20,510 nucleotides of DNA, from NCBI GenBank assembly GCA_030747575.1, contig JASLKI010000368.1:1-20510 (forward strand). Direction: 5' to 3'. The translations under genes and the position numbers were made by a program. The notes beneath the pieces are model-generated. The model did no database searches. It was given only the letters and a program-made list of their open reading frames with translations, and had not been told where the DNA came from. The stretch comes from Verrucomicrobiota bacterium (GTDB taxonomy: Bacteria > Verrucomicrobiota > Verrucomicrobiia > Limisphaerales > UBA1096). Positions 1 through 8,600 of this stretch are shown here, piece after piece. Numbering within the stretch: the first letter of the stretch is position 1; each line of letters begins with the position of its first letter.

Positions 1-406
1 TCACTTGCGGATTAACGGAAGTGTGGACCGCCTCTTCCACATTTTTGCTGGTGCCTTTGGTCGCCAAATCAATCGCGCAGGCCTGATCAAAAATGAGGTC
101 GATATTGGCCTTCTTGGCGTTGATCAACGCCGAACACACCTGATCTACTTCGCCCCCTGCTAGATAGTGGGTGGAAAGATTGTCGATGGTTACCGGAATA
201 TCAGACTTCACTGCTTTGATGCGAGAGTCGACGATTGTTCTGATGGGAATCGTGCGCATTGTTAACGAAATCATCTCACGGAAGGTCACCTTGACCCCGG
301 AACTCCATGCCCTTACCCAAGTTCTCCCGAAATTAAGTAAGACTATAAGGGCCACCAGACCGACCAGAACTAAGATTGAAACTAAGACTATTACTGCAGT
401 ATTCAT
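1..406 (-). CDS. floA: Flotillin-like protein FloA, N-terminal part (3' end outside window)
   Basis: The first 135 residues of a flotillin-like scaffold protein are visible; the gene runs off the left edge. FloA proteins organise membrane microdomains and are anchored by an N-terminal hydrophobic segment. Here residues 3-25 are strongly hydrophobic, and the stretch around residues 80-115 (HYLAGGEVDQV, then NAKKANIDL and AIDLA) matches the characteristic start of the SPFH region in this family, ending in TSVNPQV. The ATG at 406-404 was chosen because it gives the short charged start before the membrane segment. Only 22 nt separate it from the stop of the nfeD-type gene upstream, so the two are almost certainly cotranscribed. 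No clear Shine-Dalgarno sequence is seen; the leader is A-rich. Family assignment is by motif recognition and is fairly secure. Confidence 0.88.
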   Translation of the reverse strand, partial: MNTAVIVLVSILVLVGLVALIVLLNFGRTWVRAWSSGVKVTFREMISLTMRTIPIRTIVDSRIKAVKSDIPVTIDNLSTHYLAGGEVDQVCSALINAKKANIDLIFDQACAIDLATKGTSKNVEEAVHTSVNPQV

Positions 407-428
407 GATGTTTTATTTTTTTGTTGAG

Positions 429-878
429 CTAAGTTTTTCGAACAACCACTCGATTTCCTTCGACCGCGATGACTTTGATAGAGTTATCCTTTTCGATGAA
501 AGATCCTTCTGTAACGACATTTAGACGTTGGTCGCCGATGGTCGCCTTGCCAGACGGGCGAAGGTCGGTGTATGCCATGCCGGTTTGATTGATTAAATCT
601 GTAAAATCGATCCCAAGATCGCCAACAGTGGATGTTGAAGCTAGTTGACGCCCCATCTTGGTATTTGGAAAACATTTAATAAACCATATGACAGTGCTAG
701 TAATTGAGACAACGGTGATCCCAAGGAACAAATGGCCATGCTCAGTTTCTGTGTAGGCGACAAACACTGATGCGGCCAATGTTAGTAAGGCGCAGGTACC
801 CAGAATCAGGCCGGGCAGCAATATCTCAAAAAAAAGCAGTGCAAGTCCAACAACGAGCAATGTTATGGCTAGAGTCAC
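429..878 (-). CDS. NfeD-family membrane protein (short form), flotillin partner
   Basis: 149-residue protein with three predicted membrane segments (about residues 3-25, 27-45 and 50-70) followed by a soluble C-terminal domain of about 65 residues that fits the NfeD OB-fold (ends IKVIAVEGNRVVVRKT). The short form lacks the N-terminal ClpP-like protease domain of long NfeD proteins. NfeD proteins are commonly encoded next to flotillins and are thought to work with them in membrane microdomains; floA follows after 22 nt. The start is a GTG at 878-876 preceded by a G-rich stretch (GGGGCG). Function beyond this association is inferred from the family. Confidence 0.85.
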   Translation of the reverse strand: MTLAITLLVVGLALLFFEILLPGLILGTCALLTLAASVFVAYTETEHGHLFLGITVVSITSTVIWFIKCFPNTKMGRQLASTSTVGDLGIDFTDLINQTGMAYTDLRPSGKATIGDQRLNVVTEGSFIEKDNSIKVIAVEGNRVVVRKT

Positions 879-961
879 CGCCCCGCTTACTAGTTCAGGG
901 CGGCGTCTTAGGCAATTACAATCGACAGTTTATTTTTTGATCCGCCCAGCGAGAGACCTGG

Positions 962-1954
962 TTAGTCAATGGCTTGATGAAAAATGCCGATAGCTGCTTC
1001 GATGGCTTCGGATTCCGCTTGGCCAAGCGGCCACTCGGCGGCGCGGACGGTCTCGGCGATCTGTCCTCTGCGCCGTGCGCCGACTATGGCCGATGCGACC
1101 TCCGGCCGGCGTAGCGTCCAAGCCACGGCAAGCTGCGAGACGGTGTGGCCGCTTGGTTCGGCGATTGCCCTAAGCTTATCAACGAGTTGCAGGAACGGCT
1201 CGAGCTTGGGGGGGCGGAGCAGGGAGGCCACCGGGTGATCCTCCTGCTTGTGGCGGCGCCAGTCGTTCTCAGGCAAACTGTCGATCCACTCCCGTGTGAC
1301 CTTGCCGGTGAGTAGCCCGCTCTCCATAGGGCTGTAGCAGACGATGCCACAGTTGTTTTCACGGCACCACTGCATCTGCCCCTCATCCTCGATCTGCCGG
1401 TTGAGCAGACTGTAGCGCGGTTGCAATGAGGAAACTGGGCCAAGTGCTGCCGCACGGCCAAGTTGGCTTGTCGAGTAGTTGCTGACGCCCGGCCAGCGAA
1501 TCTTCCCCTGCGTCTGCAGGTCAAGCAGCGTCTGCCATGCCTCCTCGATGTTCTGGTCCGGTTCCGGCCAGTGGAGTTGGTAAAGATCGATCGTCTCCAC
1601 CTGCAGTCGGCGCAGCGAGCCCTCCACCTCCTCGAGAATTGTTTCGCGCGAGGCGAAGCGGCGTGGACTTTTGTCGGGGTTGGACAACACGCCGCACTTG
1701 GTCGCAACGATGACCGGCTGTCCCCATTCCCTGAGTGCCTTGCCGACCACCTCCTCAGACAGTCCGAAGCCGTAGGCGTGCGCGGTGTCAATCCAGTTGA
1801 TGCCAGATTCCAGTCCTTCGAGGATCGACCCGATCGAGTCCTTCTCCTCCTGCGGCCCCCAGCCCATGCCCCAGTCGCCGCCGCCAATGGCCCAGGTACC
1901 GAAACCAACTGGAGTTAGGTCGAGGTCGGTGTTACCCAGTCTTCGAGTTTCCAT
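962..1954 (-). CDS. Aldo/keto reductase
   Basis: 330-residue NAD(P)H-dependent oxidoreductase of the aldo/keto reductase superfamily, a cytosolic (alpha/beta)8 barrel. The N-terminal pattern (LGNTDLDLTPVGFGTWAIGG) and WIDTAHAYG/SEEVVGKAL are typical. The catalytic tetrad is visible as Asp56, Tyr61, Lys86 (VIVATKCG) and His128 (DLYQLHWPEPD). Length is normal for the family, and the closest named type by motif is the AKR11/general-stress-protein-like group. The physiological substrate cannot be told from sequence. The gene stands alone: an 83-nt gap separates it from the downstream nfeD gene on the same strand. The ATG start is at 1954-1952, with no obvious Shine-Dalgarno sequence. Near its 3' end it contains a perfect 16-bp copy of the iterated palindrome. 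Confidence 0.93.
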   Translation of the reverse strand: METRRLGNTDLDLTPVGFGTWAIGGGDWGMGWGPQEEKDSIGSILEGLESGINWIDTAHAYGFGLSEEVVGKALREWGQPVIVATKCGVLSNPDKSPRRFASRETILEEVEGSLRRLQVETIDLYQLHWPEPDQNIEEAWQTLLDLQTQGKIRWPGVSNYSTSQLGRAAALGPVSSLQPRYSLLNRQIEDEGQMQWCRENNCGIVCYSPMESGLLTGKVTREWIDSLPENDWRRHKQEDHPVASLLRPPKLEPFLQLVDKLRAIAEPSGHTVSQLAVAWTLRRPEVASAIVGARRRGQIAETVRAAEWPLGQAESEAIEAAIGIFHQAID

Positions 1955-1974
1955 TCGCCACGGAGGATACCGGC

Positions 1975-2109
1975 AGTCGCCCCGCGAGAAAAGCCGGATG
2001 GGGGCGATTACTTTGCGCCCGCTTCCGGGGCAAACCCGGATCGTTGGATTGGTGGCTCAATGGTAGAGCAGCGGCCTTTTAAGCCGTTGGCTGTGGGTTC
2101 GAGTCCCAC
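1975..2109 (+). repeat. Left copy of direct repeat (tRNA-Lys plus upstream DNA)
   Basis: Positions 1996-2109 match 11548-11661 at constant offset (9552), with 112 of 114 bases identical by my count; differences are at 2048 and 2054. Weaker similarity extends upstream to about 1975 (CAGTCGCC and CGAGAAAAGCC blocks), where the right copy has 31 extra bases. The repeat contains a hairpin TCCGGG-GCAAA-CCCGGA (2024-2040), a weaker stem GGGCG/CGCCC (2002-2020), and a tRNA-Lys body. Similarity stops abruptly in the 3' arm of the T stem. Confidence 0.95.
2046..2109 (+). pseudogene. Truncated tRNA-Lys(TTT) relic
   Basis: This is the left copy of the tRNA-Lys gene. The D arm, anticodon arm (loop CTTTTAA, anticodon TTT) and T arm are all present, but after CCCAC the sequence becomes GGGATAAG instead of CCGACCCACCA. 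The 3' acceptor strand cannot pair with the 5' strand GGATTGG and no CCA follows, so a functional tRNA is not expected. The two substitutions relative to the intact copy both fall in or beside the acceptor stem (2048 and 2054), as expected for a relic under relaxed constraint. Confidence 0.88.
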
Positions 2110-2218
2110 GGGATAAGCGCTTAATTTACTGGGTAAGATGCCCATCCCTCGCTTTGTAGAACATGTCATGGCGCATTTCGCGCAACACAAATGGCACAGT
2201 TCACATGAGAAAACACGA

Positions 2219-2308
2219 AGTCCACAAGCGGGTGAGACCATTTATGATTCCACCTACGGCACCGGCGGCATGCTCATTTCCTGTCTCGCCGAGGTAAAGC
2301 GGCGGGGT
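2219..2308 (+). pseudogene. Fragment resembling type I restriction methyltransferase (HsdM) motif I
   Basis: About 30 codons encode a stretch reading SPQAGETIYDSTYGTGGM followed by LISCLAEVKRRG. This resembles the SAM-binding region of HsdM-type N6-adenine methyltransferases (PxxGExxYDPTCGTGGML). It sits in an open frame (2138-2500), but neither the N-terminal helical region nor the NPPF catalytic motif is present, and the sequence after it is not recognisable as HsdM. The best reading is a gene remnant left by an earlier insertion or deletion beside the tRNA relic. The match rests on one motif block, so confidence is moderate. Confidence 0.5.
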
Positions 2309-2410
2309 CATCTACAACGCATCACACACCACATCCCTAACGGAGCCTACTTCAAGACTGGGACTAAATTCGCCGATGAGATTGACTTTTTAGTCACTGA
2401 TGGCCGTCGA

Positions 2411-2604
2411 TTGAGGCCGTGGGGGAATCCTCGGAGCATGTTATTGATGATGGTTTTGCTGAGGTTGAGACGGTCGAGTTTGAGCTGTCTGATGACCTGA
2501 TCCATTGGGAGACGCAGGATTTACAACTCCCAATCAATCTACCGCTGAGCTTTCCTCTGACTCAGGATATGCAGTTCATGAGGGTAAGACGAATCAATGA
2601 ATAG
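2411..2604 (+). pseudogene. C-terminal gene fragment, left copy
   Basis: An open stretch encodes roughly 60 residues ending at a TAG at 2602-2604, with the pattern ETVEFELSDDLIHWE ... MQFMRVRRINE. This resembles the C-terminal module of many large verrucomicrobial secreted proteins, including the end of the neighbouring giant protein (VVEKSDDLNVWQ ... RFYRLIKVQ). No upstream domains are attached, so it looks like the tail of a lost gene. A clearly homologous, more damaged copy lies in inverted orientation at 11224-11394. It could be a very small real gene starting at ATG 2419, but no ribosome site supports that. Confidence 0.6.
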
Positions 2605-2623
2605 AGGCGACCGTCAGGGTTGG

Positions 2624-2652
2624 TTGATCGCCGGGGTTATGGTGTTTACTAT
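2624..2652 (+). promoter_or_regulatory. Candidate sigma70-type promoter for the giant gene
   Basis: TTGATC at 2624-2629 and TACTAT at 2647-2652 are separated by 17 nt and lie 35 nt before the likely start codon. Each hexamer matches consensus at four of six positions, so this is only a weak candidate. The spacer between the gene fragment (ending 2604) and the giant gene must contain its promoter if it is expressed independently. Confidence 0.3.
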
Positions 2653-2687
2653 TCAAGACAGGGTCATTAGTATATTTCGCCAAGGAA

Positions 2688-5600
2688 GTGGTGTTGGGAA
2701 TTCCAAACGGTCGCCTGGCTTTAAGCCTTTGGTTGCTGGGTATTGCCGGTATTGAGCTGTGCGCTCAGGAGGTTGACGTGGGTCCGCCACGGCTCACCGA
2801 GCCGTCATTCACGCAGATTGTCAATCCTCGTGGCGTGGCCAGCGTGGCGGTGAGGGTGGAGGGTGAGGCCCCCTTCTCCTACGACTGGTACAACAGTAAA
2901 AAGAAGGAGGGGGATGCCACAACTGTCACGGGGGAGATCGCGACCTACAAGGGCAACCCTGACGGCAGCGTCAATATCTCGCTGATTATTGAGGACATCA
3001 ACGAGGAAGATCAGGGCTACTACTGGGTCGTCGTCAAGAATGACCACGGAGAGGCCAAGAGCATCAAGGCCGAACTAGATGTGAATGATCCCCCGAAACC
3101 AAAGGATGACGGGGTTCTGATTCCGCCTGGGGATGACGGTCAGCCTGGGGAGGATGGGTCGATTTTTTTCCCGGTCCCCAATTGGAGCGACGACGACGGC
3201 AACCCGACGGGTGACGTGGATGTGACCCTGCCTGAACTGGATGATACCAATGCCTCGGAAAATGCACTGGTGCGCGTATGCCCGGACAGCATGATCATGT
3301 TCAGCGTCGCTGTCGTTGGCTCAACGCCGTTCACTTTTCAGTGGCAGAAGGATGGTGTGGATATGCCTGAGACCGACAGCAACATACTTCTGCTGAAAAA
3401 TATCACCGATAAGGATGAGGGTGGATACCGGGTAGTAATAAAAAATGTTGCCGGTGACCTGGCAAGTGGCATCGTTGACCTGGAGGTCATCGATACACCA
3501 GTCATCACAAAGCATCCGGCAGGCATCGCTGTTGACCCGGGAAAGCCAGTCAACTTTGAGGTGGATTCGGATACCAAGAATGCGCGAATTCAGTGGCTCA
3601 AGAACGGACTGCCAATCCGTGGCGCAACGCGTAATATTCTTCAGTTTACGACTATCAACCAATCCGATGAGGCTCGTTACACGGCTAAGGTGACCAATGA
3701 GTGTGCCAGTAGCGTCAGCAATGCTGCGGTCCTAGTTGTGAACGATCCACCCATGTTTGTTGTTTTTCCTAAATCAGCAACTGGTAACCCTGGCGAGAGC
3801 GTCACGTTTCGTGGTTTGGCGACTGGCACGCAGCCCATTTCGTATCAATGGCGACGTGATGGGAATAATCTGGCAGATGAAATCGCAACTTCGTTAACAC
3901 TGGACAATATTTCCTCATCAGATGCCGGGAAATTTAGGATCGTGGCCAGCAACTCTGCCGGAACGGCTATCAGTCCAGTGGCGGTGTTGGGCGTGAACCA
4001 TATCCCAAGGATTATTGTGCAACCAATAGCCCAGACCGTTGATCCTGAGGCGACGATTACTTTCAAGGTTGTAGCAGCTGGAACCGCCCCGTTGAATTAC
4101 CAGTGGCGCAAGAGTGGAGTCAACATTACACACGAAACCAAGCCACAACTTGTGCTTAAAAAAGTGGATGCCGATGATCACGGTTCCTACAGCGTTCTGG
4201 TCACCAACGTTGCCGGTTCAGTGTTAAGCAATCCAGGTTTGTTGATGGTTAATGATGTGGTTCCATCCCTAACCCGGCAGCCTGAGGATGCCACAGTCAA
4301 CCCCGGCAGCCGTGTTACCTTCGTTGTCAGCGCTAAAGGCACAAAACCATTCGCCTTTCAGTGGAAAAAGGATGGGAATATAATCGAAGATGAACGGTCA
4401 ACCGAGCTAACGATCCGGAGTGTCGGCGAGAAAGACGAGGGTGTCTACTCGGTGGGGGTATCAAACATCGCCGGAGAAGTCGCAAGTAACCCGGCGAGTC
4501 TTTTTGTCAACTATCCGCCGGTGATCAAGGTCCAGCCAGAAGGCCAGGAGATCTTTCCGGATGAAGAATTCAAGATTCGGGTGGTTGCCGAAGGGACACC
4601 TCCGCTAAATTATGAGTGGTACAAAAATGGAACGAAAATTTCGGATGCAACTTCCTCCATTTTTTCCATCTCATCAGTATCAGAGTCAGACCAGGCCGTG
4701 TACTGGGCCACAGTGTCCAATATAGCTGGCAGTGTAACCAGTGAGGCTGCGGCGTTGGGGGCCATAGACCTGCCGCCAGTGATTCTTCAGCATCCGGAAA
4801 ACCAGGAGGTGAACCCCGGGGCTGGAGTCAGGTTCTACGTTAGCGCATCCGGAACCGCCCCGCTGCTATACCAGTGGAAAAAGGATGGCCAACTCCTGGA
4901 GGATAAGACTGACAAAAATCTGTTTATTGACGAGGTAAAGCAATCAGACGAAGGGGGCTACAGTGTGGAAGTATCCAATGACACCAAGATCACCCTCTCC
5001 AGTGACACCGCGACCCTTGTGGTGAGGGATCCACCGGTGATCATCCGCCAACCTGTAAGCAAGACTTCAAATCTCAACGAACAAGTTGAGTTTTCTGTTG
5101 AAGTGGAGGGGTCGGAACCGATGAAGTTTAAATGGGTCAAGAATGGAGTCAGTATACCCGGTGCAACTGCCAACACATACACCATTGGATCAGTTGTCGA
5201 ATCGGATAAGGCAATTTACTGGGTTGTTGTGGACAATGGTGCGGGTAAGGCCAACAGCAAGGTTGTCTCCCTGGGCGTCGACGAACCGCCCAAGATCATC
5301 GAAGAGCCAAGGGAACAATCGGTTAACCCGGGCGAGTCGATCGAGCTTGAGGTGCTGGCGGTTGGGAAAAAGCCATTCGACTATCAATGGTTTAAGGACG
5401 GGAAGTTGCTTCTAAGCCAAACCCAACCACGACTAAGCATATACAAAGCCGATGTAAACGATGAGGGAACCTACCACGTAACCATCGCCAATACTGCAGG
5501 CACTGCGACCAGCAAAAAGGCAGAGGTTATTATCTACCGTCTTCCGGTTTTTGATGTTCAACCGATGGACTTGAGTTTGAATCCGAACACAACCGCGATA

Positions 5601-8600
5601 TTCAGTGCAAGAATCCATGGCACCCAACCCTTAAAATATCAATGGTTCAGTAATGGTTCCCCCCTGGAAGGCCAAGGCATTGAAACGGTATATAATATCG
5701 TCGGGGGGAACGATTTTCAGGTTCACGTGGCAGTGCTGTTGAAATTGGCCAATGTACAGGAAAAGGATCAGGCAAATTACACGTTGAAGGTCACCAACAC
5801 AGTCGGATCCGTGGAAAGCCGGAAGGCTTTTCTTGACGTGGTTGATGTTCCTCCCCTGATCACACAACAACCCAATCCCGTGAAGACCGATCCCGGCACT
5901 CGGGTTCATTTCGAAGTCAAGGCCTACGGAACTCCTCCACTTACCTACCAATGGTACAAGAATGGCAAAGAACTGGGCGGTCAAACCGGCACAAGTATGA
6001 TTCTTGAGGTGGTTTCGCAGGATAACGAGGGGCAATACTCGGTCGAGGTTTCCAACACGGTGCGTAGCGTCACCAGCAACAATGTTGCACTTCGGGTCAA
6101 TGACCCACCCCTGATCCTCAAAGACCTCGCCGATGTTTCCATGCCGCCCGGGCAAACAGCGGAGTTTGAGGTTATCGCTTCCGGGACTTCTCCCTTGAAA
6201 TACACCTGGTTTTTCAAGGGATTGGAGCTAGCCAGCTTTACTGACAACAAGGTGGTCATACCGGATGCCTCACTTTCCGATGCCGGCCAATACAGGGTTA
6301 AAGTGAGCAACCACCTGGGGGAGGTGCTCAGCAAGAATGCCACATTAAAGATCGAGGGTGTGCCCAAGATTATCAAGCAGCCTGCAGACAGGTTTTCACT
6401 TTTCGCACAAAACGTTGTCTTCAGCGTAGAAGCGATTGGGGCGGAACCGCTGTCTTACCAGTGGTTTTTTGACGGGCAAAAGATTCCCGGAGCGAACAAG
6501 CCGGTGCTGCAACTTGATAACGTGCAACTCAGTGATGAGGGCATCTACAGTGTCAAGGTGAGCAACGCAGTTTCCAAGGCCCTCAGCCGTGAGGCCAAGC
6601 TGATAGTGAGCGGTCAACCAGTGATGCTGAAGCAGCCCAAAAACATTCGTACAGTTGAAGGCACCGATGCCCTGTTTTTCGCTGAAGCAGGAGGGGCTGA
6701 ACCCCTGAATTACCAATGGTATTTTGCCGGGGAAAAAATAGAAGGCTCAACAAGGTTCTTTAATTTAGTTGAACCTGTTAAGGGAACAGATGCCGGGGAA
6801 TACCATGTGGTTGTTACCAATGCCAAGGGTCGTGCGGAAAGCGACAAGGTAACTCTTAGCCTTATTGAAGCAACATCCACCGCCCCTTTGCCCGTGACGG
6901 CCATCGTTCATCCTCGCAACGGCGCGACGTTTGAGATGGGGGAAGTGATCTCTTTGGAGGCCATCGCCGCGTCGGCAGGCTCCAGTATAACCCGACTGGA
7001 ATTTCTCGACGCTGAGCAGGTTATTGCCTCAATAGGCAAGGCCCCGTATGAATTCAACTGGGAGGGCGCGACATTGGGAGAACACCTTCTAAGGGCACGG
7101 GCCCTCGATGAGCTTGACCAGGAAGCGATATCAGGAGTGATTCAGATTAATGTCGTTGAACCGAACCGGTTGCCGATTGTGGAAATCACAAAACCGACTG
7201 ACGGTGGGGAGTTTATCACGCCAGCGGACATTCTGATTGAGGCCAGCGCCAGTGACGCTGATGGTGAGATAATCCAGGTGGAGTTCCTCATCAACGGCTA
7301 CCTTGCCGGCTATAGTTTCGCCCCGCCTTACCAGATGAGGTGGCGCACCGGGTTGCCAGGGGAATACCAGATAACGGCCCAGGCAAAGGACAACCAGGGC
7401 AAGTCAGCCCTCTCACTTCCGGTCGACATAAATGTCCTTAAAGGATACATACCGCCGAAAGAGGGCGTTATTCTCTGGGAAAATCCGGAGGATATCATCT
7501 ACGGAACACCCCTTGGCCCGAACCAGCTAAATGCCAGTGTCACCGGCAAGGCTGGCACATTGGTTTATGATCCCCCTGATGGGCGGGTACTCCCCATAGG
7601 CTATGGGCAGATGTTGAGTGTGGAGTTTACGCCTGCGGACGGCGGTGAAGCCTCCCGGGTCCAGGTGTCGATTAATGTCGAACCCGCTCCATTGAGGGTG
7701 ATTACTGAGAACAGGTCGAAGCTTCAGGGCAGTCCTAATCCCGAGCTAACCTATCGAATTGAAGGTTTTGTGAACGGTGAGGACGAATCGGTGCTCCTGT
7801 CTCGTCCAAAGATCGATACAACGGCAGTGACGGACAGCCCGATCGGAGTCTATCCCATTACTGTGGGTGGAGCCGTTGCAGAAAATTACCTGGTAACCCA
7901 TGCCCCCGGTCAACTCGTCGTGCTCAGCAGTGAGTTGACCCTCGAATGGCCGACTCCATCGTCTATTGTCCATGGCACACCCCTTGGCCCGGTCCAACTC
8001 AACGCAACTGCCAATGAGCCGGGAACTTTTGATTATCAACCGGGCGCAGGCCGGGTTCTGAATGCGGGCCGTGACCAAACCTTGACAGCGCTCTTCACAC
8101 CGGTTGATCAGACTCGGTTTTCCGCCAAGGTAATTCAAACTGCAATCACAGTTGAAAAGGCTTTGCCACAGATTCATTGGGCGGATCCTGAAGCCATCAC
8201 TTATGGGGCACCCTTGAGAACGGCTCAACTTAACGCAACCGTCGATATCGACATTCCTGGCGACCTTTTATACAGCCCTGGCCCCGGCGTTGTGATGGAT
8301 GCAGGGGTCAACCAACCCTTGACTGCCATCTTTGCGCCTCATGATAAAAACAACTACACAGTTAACTCCATAACCGTTTACATCAATGTGCTGCCCAACC
8401 TGGTCATCAAGAAACAACCGACCGACAAGCAGGCCTTTCCTGGCCAGACCACGGGTTTTGAGGTGATAGTAGCCGGTGGGGATTCTCTTGCTTACCAGTG
8501 GTTCAAGGAGGAGGTTCTAATTTCTGGAGCCACCAAGTCGCGTGTGCCCTTCAACAATGTCCAGTATGAGGATGAGGGTTTCTACACGGTCCAAGTCAGA

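Noticed and set aside
171..524. 117-codon plus-strand open frame
   Set aside because: Antisense to floA and the end of nfeD, both of which have clear family signatures.
2046..2109. Second functional tRNA-Lys
   Set aside because: The 3' acceptor strand is replaced by unrelated sequence and cannot pair with the 5' strand.
2688..6880. DNA tandem repeat or CRISPR-like array in the Ig region
   Set aside because: The roughly 250-nt periodicity is at protein level; individual Ig units are strongly diverged in DNA and no short identical spaced repeats are present.
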